Shown: positions 40,808-50,101 of the stretch, in pieces
Numbering within the stretch: position 1 is the first letter of the stretch
How the letters are laid out: every line of letters starts with the position of its first letter
Source of the DNA: a virus
IMG/VR virus record: IMGVR_UViG_3300024265_000035
Coordinates: 1 to 64,000 of that record
Direction: 5' to 3' (one strand)
DNA length: 64,000 nt
The notes under the pieces: model-generated
Database searches by the model: none
What the model saw: only the letters and a program-made list of their open reading frames with translations
What the model was told of the DNA's origin: nothing
Translations under genes and position numbers: made by a program

Positions 40808-42718
40808 TTATTTTCTTCTCTTCTTTCCTTTCTGCTTACCAGTCTTTCTACCAAGAGCTTCGTTAGCTTTATCAACACGGGCTTGAGCTCTATTCTTTGC
40901 TTTTTTCCGGGCGCGCTTGAGCTCGATCTTTGCAAGACGAAGTTCTTTTTCTTTTGCAAGTTGATCGGCACTCAGTAATGTCTTCGTATTAAGTGGATCA
41001 CCACCCTCAGTATACACTTCGATTGAAGTTTCAAAACCATTAGCAGTAAGAACATCAGATCTCTGTCTTATACTAAAGAGACCATTCCAGGTTGAGACAC
41101 CAAAATCTATCCAAATATACGAGAACACATTGAAAACAAAATTACCGAGCATGTTGACATTTCCTTTCAACGTGCTTTGCCATATGTCATTGAAGTTCTC
41201 AGACATTGGTTTTTCTGTTTCAGCTTTCGTCTCGTGTGCTACTTCCTGACGTGTCTTAAGATGCTGCGCGTATCTCTCAATCATTGCTCGTTGGATTAAA
41301 GGATCCATTTCGACTTCAAATGATGCATCTTTTATGAAAGACAGCGCATTTCCAAACGACACATAGGGAATTCCTTTCTCGATAACTTTCTTTCTAATTC
41401 TATCACGAGATATTCTACCTGTCTTTGCATCAGGTTCAAGTTGATCTGACGGATCAAATCTGATAAGTTCCTGACGAATATCAATAACCACAACTGAAAG
41501 AATCTGCTTTCCTTTCAGGCTCTTTTCTGAGACTCCGATCTTTATTGTCGGTCTAGACTGCGGGCGAGAAGTATCCTTGTTCGTTGCCCAAGAAGCTCCG
41601 CTTCCAGCTATGCTAGTCAGCGTTGTCATGAAGTTTCTCATCGTAACTTCAGACCCTTTTGCTGATAATCTTTTTGCAATATCTTTTAGTGTTGCGACTG
41701 GTATCTCAAAGCTGCCGATTGATTCACCACTCATGTTTCTACTATTATATTTCTTTGTCGTAGTTCCAACGTTGACATTGAAATTTCCAAGTAAAAGTTC
41801 GACATTGTCATAACCCCACTGCTTTGCTCTTCTAGCAATTGTAGGAGCAACCAGTTTATTCATGACATCGATCATTTTAACGTGTGTCGTTTTATTATTT
41901 TTCTTAATTGTCGAAGCTTCAATGAGATCTGTCATTTTCGCTTGGAGTAATTTTCGCAGTGGTTTCGCATTTTCACCAAATAGTGGACTCTGTTCAGGAT
42001 TTAAAGCAAATTGGGAACGATCGAAATTCTCATTTTCATGAACTTCATCAATATCTGCCACTAACATTTTCCTAAGTGCAAAGTCACCGTTTTGTTTGCC
42101 TTTGATGTTAATTTCAAACTCACCATTCTCTCTAATCGTGAATGTATAATAGTATGTCGTGAATAAGACTGATTTGATAGAATCAACAGCGACAGTTGTA
42201 TTGCCTATCCTTTCACAAAAAACGTCACCATTTACCAACTCATTCTTTGATGACCCTGCCCAACCGTATCTCACTATGTGTGACTCACCAGGAGTAATGA
42301 GAGAGACCCATCCATTGTTTTCAGGATCATCAAAGAATGCATCTGGCCTATGGACAACCAGATTAATTTCGACGTCTTGCAATACAAGCGGACCAAGGTC
42401 CTGTGTCGTGCCGATTTTAAACTCTCTGAGAGAGACTGGTGGCCTCTCACCGTGGCGTGTATGGTCTGCTATAGCCAAACCAAACTCAGGTGGTTTCTGA
42501 AAGAAGACGTTAAGTGATTCTGCGTCTTCCAATGGAGAACGTGTACCAGGATCAACACGAACTATCTGAAGGAATGGTACAGCTTGTGCCATATCCGTAG
42601 CAGTAATGCTCTCAAGCATTTCCACCGCACCTTGAGATGCTTGTTGTATTGGTCTTAAATCCGGCCCAGTAACAAACTTTGCAGAATTTGATGCTGATTG
42701 TATGGTTACCAAACCCAT
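40808..42718 (-). CDS. Baseplate/tail hub-like virion protein
   Basis: A 636-residue protein without a clear named family. It follows gp53-like and gp48-like genes, so a baseplate hub or wedge role is likely. Residues 60-260 are beta-rich (PLVLQDVEINLVVHRPDAFF, YYYTFTIRENGEFEINIKG). The region FGVSTWNGLFSIRQRSDVLT near 560 is followed by a very basic coiled C-terminus (KRARKKAKNRAQARVDKA ending KGKKRRK), unusual for a hub and possibly a DNA- or membrane-contacting tail. It ends a few bases from the convergent plus-strand gene. Confidence 0.6.
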   Translation of the reverse strand: MGLVTIQSASNSAKFVTGPDLRPIQQASQGAVEMLESITATDMAQAVPFLQIVRVDPGTRSPLEDAESLNVFFQKPPEFGLAIADHTRHGERPPVSLREFKIGTTQDLGPLVLQDVEINLVVHRPDAFFDDPENNGWVSLITPGESHIVRYGWAGSSKNELVNGDVFCERIGNTTVAVDSIKSVLFTTYYYTFTIRENGEFEINIKGKQNGDFALRKMLVADIDEVHENENFDRSQFALNPEQSPLFGENAKPLRKLLQAKMTDLIEASTIKKNNKTTHVKMIDVMNKLVAPTIARRAKQWGYDNVELLLGNFNVNVGTTTKKYNSRNMSGESIGSFEIPVATLKDIAKRLSAKGSEVTMRNFMTTLTSIAGSGASWATNKDTSRPQSRPTIKIGVSEKSLKGKQILSVVVIDIRQELIRFDPSDQLEPDAKTGRISRDRIRKKVIEKGIPYVSFGNALSFIKDASFEVEMDPLIQRAMIERYAQHLKTRQEVAHETKAETEKPMSENFNDIWQSTLKGNVNMLGNFVFNVFSYIWIDFGVSTWNGLFSIRQRSDVLTANGFETSIEVYTEGGDPLNTKTLLSADQLAKEKELRLAKIELKRARKKAKNRAQARVDKANEALGRKTGKQKGKKRRK

Positions 42719-42723
42719 CTCTG

Positions 42724-43017
42724 TTACACCCTATCTAAGACACTTCTTGCGTTGAAAGGAATTCTCAATCTCTGACCTGGCGTTAGGAATGGTAATACAA
42801 TGTTGTTGATAAGTGCGATGATCCACCAGTATCTATCTTCACTAAGATATCTCGCAGCGAGATGGTCGAGCCTATCACCACGCTTCACAGTATACTCGAA
42901 TGTGTTAATTCCAGCAAAAGTATCAGGTTCTTTGATAGCATTGGTCTGTTCAAGAGTAAATGTCTCAAACTGATTGTCATTGATTGTTTCAAATCTATCG
43001 TATCTAGATCTTGCCAT
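42724..43017 (-). CDS. Baseplate wedge protein, T4 gp53-like with LysM-like fold
   Basis: A 97-residue protein. FEYTVKRGDRLDHLAARYLS with YWWIIALINNIVLPFLTPGQ is the classic gp53/LysM-type pattern (Y-x-V-x-x-G-D-x-L-D-x-L-A, W-W-x-I-A-x-x-N, L-x-P-G). In T4 gp53 clamps the wedges to each other in the baseplate. It overlaps the gp48-like gene by 14 bases and precedes the hub-like gene. Confidence 0.85.
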   Translation of the reverse strand: MARSRYDRFETINDNQFETFTLEQTNAIKEPDTFAGINTFEYTVKRGDRLDHLAARYLSEDRYWWIIALINNIVLPFLTPGQRLRIPFNARSVLDRV

Positions 43018-44989
43018 CTATGTTTCCAAATCCCCTGAATCCGTTGCTGGATTCCACCTTGTTCTGTGTACTAACTTCATGTGTTCCTGTCTTGGTGACA
43101 CGACTTGTCTTGCCAGTATCGTCAGCAACGATGTCAAATGTACTTTCAGATCTCGATGTCCTGAATTTTCCATCCGGGCCGACGCGTCCAATTGTGCCAA
43201 ACTTTCCATTCTCTCCGCGACCGATGATTGTATCGTGAAGTACGTGGAATGAAATTGAAACTCTAATAGACCTAGGCACTTTAGATCCTTTCTTAAGTTC
43301 CCAAATTGAATCCGTGTAGTCAAAGCTGAGCGAGTCAATCACACCTGGTAATCCAAGCTGTCCGCTCTTTATGACATCACCTACTCTCATCCTACACACT
43401 GGACCTGCTTTCAATAATCTCTCTGAATCATATTCTGGGTAGACCATCGATGCAAGCCAGTTTAGTTTCTGATACATTACTTTGACATCTTCGGGCGCGA
43501 ATGCATGCAGTTCAAGCCCTAGAAAGATTGTTCTAAGCGTAGACATGTATGTTACGACTTGGTCGTGTCTACCATAGAATGTTTTCTTATCCCATTCTGG
43601 AGCAAAATCTTCTGTTAATGATGTAATGATCGGCCTGAAATACACAGTCCTAAACTTACCATCATTGTTTCCGAATGGTCTAACATCTGTAAATGATACT
43701 GGCACGTACACTTGATCGTCGTAAAATCCATCTACATCTTGCGGTACGCCATCATGTGTAATCGATCCGTCGTCGTCTTCACCAGAGAAATTCATTGGAA
43801 TGATTCCTTCTGGGAATGCTGCAGCTGCAAGCGTACTATCTCTTACATATTTAGCAGTACGAATATCAGATCTTGAAGCTTGCGTCGGAGCCCATCCTAG
43901 ATCAACACGGTTCTTTTCAAACACAGAGCTAAGATTGAATCTCTTTCGATCGATATTCGTCTGACCCGGGATTGGTTTATTGACAATTAGATCTGAATCT
44001 GTCTCATCAATTATCGCATCGACAATCTCACCAACAGTCCACCTAGCATTAATTTCATATGCTGCTGTAGCACCAGGAGATTCTGCGCTTGGTGGAGTGT
44101 AAAGGTTTCTAATCTTTAATGCTAGATCGACAATGGGAATAGGAGTAAGACCTGCAAGACCTGAATCTGTCGCCATGTCACGTGGCAGCAGCGATCCATC
44201 TTGACTTGCTGCACCAGCTGAACGTGGGCTATTCATGTTCTTCTCTGCAAATGTCCCCGCGAATCCTATTCCAACCTCAAAATTATTAAACGGAGGATTA
44301 TAGTCATTTGTTACACGCAAGTTAAATCTATCATTACTCTTAAGATAGTTAGTTAACTGTGTTCCTTCAGAGATGTTGTTTTCTCGAGTTAATATCCTCT
44401 GCTCATATAATCCAGGCTTATCGTTGACGCCCGCTAGTGGATTATTTGGATCATGTGCAACTGGTATGAAGTTATTAATAATCGGTGCACGGTTTACAAA
44501 ATATAAAGGATCCCAAATCTGTTGACCGTCATTATTCAATGCGAAGAGTGTTGCTTGCTGTACACCGAACAACGCAAGACCTGACTTTCCGAGAGCGTTT
44601 CCTATGTTGATTAACGACTTCGTGTATATCCTAGGATCAAGACCCAATGTACCCTGTGCACCGAACGGACTATGCGGTGCTATAGCGTTCGGTGCGAACT
44701 TTCCACCGATGCCAAGAACTTCAAATGCAGCGTTGTCAATGTTATTTAATAGATCTCTAATACGCTCATCAGCCTGACGCACTTGTGGATGCCACTCGGC
44801 GCGCTGGTTTGGATTCGCAGTTAGTGGATCAATTAAGGAACTAGGGCGATCATCACGCTGACTTCTTGCACCCACAAGATCTTCGAGCTTATTCGGAGTC
44901 GGTCCAAGCTCAGGAAAGGTAGCATCAGGATCTGGAATATGGAATCTTTTACCCCCGATTGATAGTTTATTTCTTGGATCGTCTGCCAT
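43004..44989 (-). CDS. Baseplate tube-initiator protein, gp48/gp54-like
   Basis: A 661-residue protein. The C-terminal 250 residues fit the T4 gp48/gp54 pattern: YFRPIITSLTEDFAPEWDKK, then FYGRHDQVVTYMSTLRTIFL, LASMVYPEYD, and finally PRSIRVSISFHVLHD, the last strand common to tube-like baseplate proteins. The first 350 residues are a separate domain not recognised (disordered loops and Asn/Pro-rich). It starts at ATG 44989 overlapping the tape measure stop as TAATG. It probably forms the platform on which the tail tube polymerises. Confidence 0.7.
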   Translation of the reverse strand: MADDPRNKLSIGGKRFHIPDPDATFPELGPTPNKLEDLVGARSQRDDRPSSLIDPLTANPNQRAEWHPQVRQADERIRDLLNNIDNAAFEVLGIGGKFAPNAIAPHSPFGAQGTLGLDPRIYTKSLINIGNALGKSGLALFGVQQATLFALNNDGQQIWDPLYFVNRAPIINNFIPVAHDPNNPLAGVNDKPGLYEQRILTRENNISEGTQLTNYLKSNDRFNLRVTNDYNPPFNNFEVGIGFAGTFAEKNMNSPRSAGAASQDGSLLPRDMATDSGLAGLTPIPIVDLALKIRNLYTPPSAESPGATAAYEINARWTVGEIVDAIIDETDSDLIVNKPIPGQTNIDRKRFNLSSVFEKNRVDLGWAPTQASRSDIRTAKYVRDSTLAAAAFPEGIIPMNFSGEDDDGSITHDGVPQDVDGFYDDQVYVPVSFTDVRPFGNNDGKFRTVYFRPIITSLTEDFAPEWDKKTFYGRHDQVVTYMSTLRTIFLGLELHAFAPEDVKVMYQKLNWLASMVYPEYDSERLLKAGPVCRMRVGDVIKSGQLGLPGVIDSLSFDYTDSIWELKKGSKVPRSIRVSISFHVLHDTIIGRGENGKFGTIGRVGPDGKFRTSRSESTFDIVADDTGKTSRVTKTGTHEVSTQNKVESSNGFRGFGNIDGKI

Positions 44990-47900
44990 TATGTGCTTGA
45001 ATTCTCAAGGATGCTGTTAAGAAGGTGTCTTCCTACAAGTCTTCCATCTAAATATACAGGACCTGCTGTTACGGTCGCAACAGCTTTATTATCTCCTGAA
45101 GAACCACCTGATGCATAGTTTACCAATTTCTTAGCAGCACCACCGCCAAATCTCGTAGGTTGTCTGCCCTTGCCGCGTGCCATTGTAGAAAGTGGAATGA
45201 TTGCTTCAGGGCCTCTTTCACCGATTAACGACATCGTTGGACGTGTTACGATACCACCGTCAGCTTTCCTAACAGCGCCGCTAACTTGGCCAGTTTCGAT
45301 CATTGCTTTTAACAAGCCGCCGCCAATCCCTTGTTTTTTTGCTCCACCCTTGCGGAGGAACTGCGTGAGAATATCTTTCTCAGTGCCTCCTGCAAATTTC
45401 TCTTGTTGACTAAACTCTATGAATTCAGTAGATCTTTTTATGAGTCCTGCACGCTCGATCGCAATGACTTGTTTTGTATGTCCAATCTTAAGTCGAATCT
45501 CTTCGTTCTGTGCTGTCTTTAATTTCTTTTCTGCAGATCGAGACTCAATCTTCGTACGATTTCTTTGTTCTTTTAAATCACGATAAAGCTTAAGTTCCGC
45601 TTGTCTTTGTGGTTTAAGTGTCGTATTATTGTATCTTGCTGCATCTTCCTGAAATTCAAGATCCTTAAGGTGTCTTTCCTGTTCAGAACCAAATCTCTTC
45701 TTTGCAAGTTCTTCGGCGCGCTTGGCCTCATCACTCTGTAGTTTAAATTCCTCTACTTCAGCAGTTTTTAATCTACGTTTTGCACCGATCCCTTCGATCT
45801 CAATCTTCTGAAGAGCTGCAGCTGTCGCTTTCTCTGTTGCTTCCTTAAGCTCACTGAGTTTTTCCTCATATTTTATGGATGCATTATAAATCGCTTTAAG
45901 TTGTTTTCCTGAGAGTTTTGCTGGACCTTCCCCAGCGCCTAATTCGTCAAGTGCACTCGTAACTTTCTTATTTGCAAGCCCGAAGTCACCAAGGACATTT
46001 ATCTTATCTCTAAGTGATGCCGCTTCTTGTCCTGAGAGGATTACTCCTTTTTTCGTAGCCTTGTCAGATAAGTCTTTTAGCTTTGCGTTATCTTTGGCAC
46101 GAAATATAGCTTCTCGTCTTTCAACTATCTGATACTTTGTTGCTTGTATAGACCTTCGGCGCTCTTCCATATTGAGATCTTTAAGAAGACCAACACGTTC
46201 CTTCTCAAGTTTTACCATTTGCGCTTTATGAATATCTTCTGCAGATGGTGTTGTAAAATAATCGACAATACCTTGCAGTTCCTTTCCGACAAGACCACCT
46301 ATAGCTCCACCAAGTGCAGAACCAAGCGGACCAAAGACCATTCCCAAAGCGCCGCCAGCGGCTCCACCGATTGTACCGCCAGTTGTTCCGCCACCAGTTA
46401 ATTGACCAACACCGGCGCCGATACCAGCTCCCATTAGACCCTTGCCAGCAACCGATGCGGCACCACCAACCCTGTGTTTAAATCTTCCCCATTTAATATT
46501 CGAACTTGGAGCACCACTACCACCTAGCCCAAGCTTCTTGCCGCCCCAACTTCCAGCAACACTACCAGCGCCAAGACCACCAACCGTGCTAGCCATTCTA
46601 CCAAGATTTAGAAGCATAGCTGTAACTTTACCGCCGATCCAAAATGCAATAAGAACTTGTGACCATTTTACGAATGATCGAATGCCACTGATCATCTTAT
46701 CAAAGAAACCGGTAATGTCAGCTGACTTCAGGTTTGCTACCCACTTTGCGGCACCTTTAATGCTCCTGCCTAAACCTTGCATCATCTTTTTCCATTCATC
46801 AGACTTTGCAAGTGAATTGAACATTTTGACGAGCGTTGCAGTGACTCCCTTCATGATACCACTGAAACCAGACCATGCATCACTACCCTTCTCAACGAGA
46901 CCGATTTCTTCAAAGAGTGGTCGCAGTGCGTTTGCAATCGCAGTCGTTACCTTATCCATTGCAGAACCGAAGTCGAATAAGGTCTGCACAGTTGCTTGCA
47001 TTTGTTCCTGCATCATCTTCTGTGCATCACGCTCACTAATCTCTACTTTGGCTGCTTTGGCTTTGAAGTCAGCATAGGAAATGCCAGCTTTTTTACGATC
47101 AAGCATGAATGCGATTTCCTGCTCGCCGATCTTTAATGTATCTGCAAGAGTTTTCCTCTCGAAACGTGATAGATTCTCGAATGTCTTGCCCTGCGCAAGC
47201 AATTCTTGTCTAACAGTCTCAAATCTCTCAGCTGGATCTTGCTTGAGTAGCATGTCCATTGAGCTGATAGTTGTGCCAAAGATTGTATTCAATCTTCCAG
47301 TTGCTTCAGTCGCACTATCAAATGTGTCCCATACATCCATGAAACGTACAGTGTCTTTAAGTCCAATATTGAATTGTTTAAGATATACTGTTGACTGAAT
47401 TAAAGCTTTCTGACCTGAGCGACCAAACTCAGACATGAAATCGCCTGCCTCAGCGAGATCTTTCATTACTTCTTGTACGTTTACATCAACTCCTTCTAAT
47501 CCGGATATACCAATCATTTGTGCAAGTTCTTTTGTGGCTTCACCTGCTGAAAACCCCAGTGTTCTGAGTGTCTTGGTTAAGTTACCAGAACCCTTGGCAC
47601 CAAGATCAAATCCGCGAGCTAGCTGTAGACCAAGCTTATTGAATTCCTGTACGTGCTTGCCAGTTGTCTCAAGCGTGGCAGCATACTCCGTGAACATCGC
47701 ACCACCGAGTTTGAAATCACCTGTCAACCCTCGCATGGTTCCTCGCCAAGCATTAGCTGTCTTGGTTAAGTTCTTGATATTGGGAGTCAATGCTCCCATC
47801 TTCATATTCAATAGGCCTGTGGCTTCAGCCCATCTCTCTTTTAACTCGTAGACCCTTTGTACGGCAGTAATGAGAAGACCCACTCCTAAGCCAATGATCG

Positions 47901-48207
47901 ATGCATTGAGACTGATGAGACTCCTACCAAGTTTGTCGAATACATTGAGAAGTCCACGAGATCCTTTCTCAAGTTTGGACATCGATTTTGCAGCGCTATC
48001 AGTGCCCTTACTGATCTTGTCCATCGAGTTACCGATGTCAGCACTAGTCTTGGCTGCAGTCTCACCAGCGTTGCCCAGTTCCTTAACGAAACCAAGCATC
48101 TTGCTGCTCATTCCATCAATACGATTGGCGATATCATTAATACGACCACCTAAACCTCTAAGTTGAGATTCAGTTGCGCCGAATATTGGATCTTTAGTTC
48201 CTGCCAT
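44989..48207 (-). CDS. Tail tape measure protein
   Basis: A 1072-residue protein. Long coiled coils at both ends flank membrane-like Gly/Ala segments (GAGIGAGVGQLTGGGTTGGT and GPLGSALGGAIGGLVGKEL), typical of tape measures that insert in the host membrane. The C-terminal ADGGIVTRPTMSLIGERGPE with AIIPLS is the common tape-measure end motif. Length sets tail length; at about 1.5 angstroms per residue this predicts a tail of roughly 160 nm. It directly follows the frameshifted chaperone gene, as in other tailed phages. Confidence 0.92.
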   Translation of the reverse strand: MAGTKDPIFGATESQLRGLGGRINDIANRIDGMSSKMLGFVKELGNAGETAAKTSADIGNSMDKISKGTDSAAKSMSKLEKGSRGLLNVFDKLGRSLISLNASIIGLGVGLLITAVQRVYELKERWAEATGLLNMKMGALTPNIKNLTKTANAWRGTMRGLTGDFKLGGAMFTEYAATLETTGKHVQEFNKLGLQLARGFDLGAKGSGNLTKTLRTLGFSAGEATKELAQMIGISGLEGVDVNVQEVMKDLAEAGDFMSEFGRSGQKALIQSTVYLKQFNIGLKDTVRFMDVWDTFDSATEATGRLNTIFGTTISSMDMLLKQDPAERFETVRQELLAQGKTFENLSRFERKTLADTLKIGEQEIAFMLDRKKAGISYADFKAKAAKVEISERDAQKMMQEQMQATVQTLFDFGSAMDKVTTAIANALRPLFEEIGLVEKGSDAWSGFSGIMKGVTATLVKMFNSLAKSDEWKKMMQGLGRSIKGAAKWVANLKSADITGFFDKMISGIRSFVKWSQVLIAFWIGGKVTAMLLNLGRMASTVGGLGAGSVAGSWGGKKLGLGGSGAPSSNIKWGRFKHRVGGAASVAGKGLMGAGIGAGVGQLTGGGTTGGTIGGAAGGALGMVFGPLGSALGGAIGGLVGKELQGIVDYFTTPSAEDIHKAQMVKLEKERVGLLKDLNMEERRRSIQATKYQIVERREAIFRAKDNAKLKDLSDKATKKGVILSGQEAASLRDKINVLGDFGLANKKVTSALDELGAGEGPAKLSGKQLKAIYNASIKYEEKLSELKEATEKATAAALQKIEIEGIGAKRRLKTAEVEEFKLQSDEAKRAEELAKKRFGSEQERHLKDLEFQEDAARYNNTTLKPQRQAELKLYRDLKEQRNRTKIESRSAEKKLKTAQNEEIRLKIGHTKQVIAIERAGLIKRSTEFIEFSQQEKFAGGTEKDILTQFLRKGGAKKQGIGGGLLKAMIETGQVSGAVRKADGGIVTRPTMSLIGERGPEAIIPLSTMARGKGRQPTRFGGGAAKKLVNYASGGSSGDNKAVATVTAGPVYLDGRLVGRHLLNSILENSST

Positions 48208-48209
48208 TT

Positions 48210-48422
48210 CTAATCGTATTTCCTACCGTGTGGGTCTACGTGTCCTTCACCACTACCTTCCGCTGCTTGTTCTTTCTTGATTGCTTTATTGGTTCTATCT
48301 ATCCACCATTTTCTAACTTCTACAGGTAAATCCCATGCTTCAGAAAATGTTAACTTGCAGTGTCTAACACAGGTGAATATTTCTTCATAGATATATTTTT
48401 TGTTACTTGAGCTCAGGCCAAA
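48210..48422 (-). CDS. Frameshift-encoded extension of the tail assembly chaperone
   Basis: A 70-codon reading frame (SNKKYIYEEIFTCVRHCKLT, DLPVEVRKWWIDRTNKAIKK) that overlaps the end of the zinc-ribbon gene in the +1 frame and ends 2 bases before the tape measure ATG. It contains no ATG, GTG or TTG codon after the overlap, so independent initiation is unlikely. Slippage of the Phe-tRNA on TTC TTT TGG (48426-48418) by +1 re-pairs perfectly (TTT to TTT) and would give a 353-residue fusion. Position and layout match the G/G-T chaperone frameshift of many tailed phages. Confidence 0.7.
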   Translation of the reverse strand, partial: FGLSSSNKKYIYEEIFTCVRHCKLTFSEAWDLPVEVRKWWIDRTNKAIKKEQAAEGSGEGHVDPHGRKYD

Positions 48423-49272
48423 AGAAATCCGCGCCAAAAGGCACGTCCACCTCCGATTCTTCACCACACGCAGGACATGTAACATTTCCCTTTAATTCTA
48501 CACCGGGAGAAATCTCATCGATATATTTTCTCAACCCAAGTGAATCCCTTGCAGGAATATTCCTGATCATCTTAGCTAACTTCTGCCTGTCGTTAACAGC
48601 TCCGATTGAAACGACTTGGTGCAATAAGCGCATCGTTACGTTGCTTTCCTGTGCACCCACGCCACGAGCTTTTCTCGAACGATCCTGAAGAGTGTTCAGT
48701 TCACGCTCTTCGGCACCGGTCAGCAACTTGAATACGACTCGTTTCTTTAGTACCGGTAATTCAAAGTAGAAGAGATTTCGCCCTTCTTCAACCGGCTCTA
48801 CCTTGAGCTCTTTCATTGGAATATGCCCAAGGCTGAATACGTGATCGAAGGACTCAGTACACTCTGGGCAATCGAGCTTACCATCATACTCAGCACCGTA
48901 GCCTGATACTCTGATCGCAATCAACACAGCGTTCCTGTCACCCACCAGCATCTGCTCTGGATCAATTGACTTATCAATGATGCAGCTTCTAAGAAGAGCA
49001 GACATCGCTTTCCCTTGTTTAAGCAGAGGCATTGATGTGAGGATATCTTCCTCCTTTGCCGTCATTGACTTGATGTCAATCTCTCCCCTGTTGTGGAGCG
49101 GCGACTCAACTGGGTAAATCTTACCTCTACTTGGAATAGAAACAGATGCTACTGGCACCTGAATATCATCTTCTCCGCCTGCTGCAGCCTGTTCCATCTG
49201 TGTCTGATGTAGCGCTCGCTGCTCATTTACAGTCGGCGCAGCATTCGACAAATCAATCTTATCCGTAGACAT
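48403..49272 (-). CDS. Tail assembly chaperone / gp26-like zinc-ribbon protein
   Basis: A 289-residue protein ending FFWPELK. Two Cys pairs (LDCPEC near 130, and VTCPACGEE near the end) suggest a zinc ribbon split by a helical insertion. The N-terminal half includes VSIPSRGKIYP, a phrase common in T4 gp26-type baseplate hub/chaperone proteins, and KMIRNIPARDSLGLRKYIDE near the C-terminus. It lies immediately before the tape measure gene and is the frame-0 product of a likely +1 frameshift. The start ATG 49272 has GGAGC 5 bases upstream. Confidence 0.75.
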   Translation of the reverse strand: MSTDKIDLSNAAPTVNEQRALHQTQMEQAAAGGEDDIQVPVASVSIPSRGKIYPVESPLHNRGEIDIKSMTAKEEDILTSMPLLKQGKAMSALLRSCIIDKSIDPEQMLVGDRNAVLIAIRVSGYGAEYDGKLDCPECTESFDHVFSLGHIPMKELKVEPVEEGRNLFYFELPVLKKRVVFKLLTGAEERELNTLQDRSRKARGVGAQESNVTMRLLHQVVSIGAVNDRQKLAKMIRNIPARDSLGLRKYIDEISPGVELKGNVTCPACGEESEVDVPFGADFFWPELK

Positions 49273-49327
49273 TCAAGCTCCTTTATTCTTGATATTGCTC
49301 CACATAAGTATGTCTCGGAGCATCTTT

Positions 49328-50029
49328 TTAAGACGTGATCTCTGAGAGAGATAGATGTCTTCCTAAGTTCTTTTCTTCCATATGCAGAACCTCGTGACAT
49401 TCTTGACAAAGTGTGATACCAGAGACACTTTCTTTTAAATGATATGCGATGACATCTTCAACAACTTCAGTCTCTTCATCCCATGACATCTTAGGCCAAT
49501 GTTCTGACATGAATCTTTGGATGATCTCAGCCATTCGTTCCTCATAGTGATGAACAATAAGATTTTCTGTCGACTTGCATTGTGCACATTGGAAATTTGC
49601 TTCTTTAAGAATCGGTCGTTTCCAGTGTTTATAAAGTTGATGTGAGCCACGAATTCTCTGTGTGACTGCAGAACTTCCACCTTTCCACATGGGATGATCG
49701 GGACCTGTGAGAGGTAAGTTTATAGTTCCTTCTTTCCATCTCTTTTTGAGAGAATTAGATCTTCGTAATTTTCCTTCTTCTGACTTTGCTTCAGTTATCA
49801 ACCCTTGGATATTTTTCTTCACGCGCTCATCTGATTCTATAGTCTTTCCCTTATTCCAAACTTCAGGCATAATACCGTCTTTATGTCTTTTTTTCATAGA
49901 TACGCGACGTCTTTCTCTGATGTCGGCACGTTTTGAAACGTTATTAACCCGTGAATGGTGACCACGAACCCACTTATTCTTTACCTCTGCGCCGCAACCA
50001 CACATACAATACTTCTTCTCTTCAGACAT
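49328..50029 (-). CDS. HNH homing endonuclease (free-standing)
   Basis: A 233-residue protein. The HNH fold is FQCAQCKSTENLIVHHYEE followed by GITLCQECHEVLHMEEKN, with four zinc cysteines (CAQC, CQEC). N-terminal repeats WNKGKTIESDERVKKN and RRSNSLKKRWKEGT are NUMOD3-like DNA-binding modules. It is an intergenic mobile gene placed between the tail tube gene, whose terminator lies just upstream, and the chaperone gene. Homing into unprotected relatives is its likely function. No intron boundaries were seen around it. Confidence 0.88.
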   Translation of the reverse strand: MSEEKKYCMCGCGAEVKNKWVRGHHSRVNNVSKRADIRERRRVSMKKRHKDGIMPEVWNKGKTIESDERVKKNIQGLITEAKSEEGKLRRSNSLKKRWKEGTINLPLTGPDHPMWKGGSSAVTQRIRGSHQLYKHWKRPILKEANFQCAQCKSTENLIVHHYEERMAEIIQRFMSEHWPKMSWDEETEVVEDVIAYHLKESVSGITLCQECHEVLHMEEKNLGRHLSLSEITS

Positions 50030-50030
50030 A

Positions 50031-50064
50031 GAAAACCCCCTAGCAGTTTTAGCTAACTAGGGGG
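50031..50064 (-). terminator. Intrinsic terminator after the tail tube gene
   Basis: On the minus strand CCCCCTAG (50064-50057), a 13-base loop and CTAGGGGG (50043-50036) form an 8-bp GC-rich stem followed by TTTTC. It lies 38 bases after the tail tube stop and two bases before the HNH start, so it would separate the highly expressed tube message from the homing endonuclease and downstream genes. Confidence 0.85.
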
Positions 50065-50101
50065 TCATCGTGTTTGATTATGCTTTAATATAAAGCGTTA
50101 T

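Noticed and set aside
40802-40816. AGAAAATTATTTTCT palindrome between the convergent genes as a bidirectional terminator
   Set aside because: The stem is entirely A/T with almost no loop and lies partly in the stop region of the minus gene; too weak to call.
46442-47077. 211-residue plus-strand ORF opposite the tape measure gene
   Set aside because: It is an antisense shadow of the repetitive, coiled-coil-coding tape measure gene; Pro/Leu/Ser-rich composition with no start signal.
48403-48485. ATG at 48485 as the start of the gene before the tape measure
   Set aside because: The residues from that ATG to the overlap (including KNRRWTCLLARIS) lie wholly within the zinc-ribbon gene in another frame and look non-coding; a frameshift explains the downstream part better.
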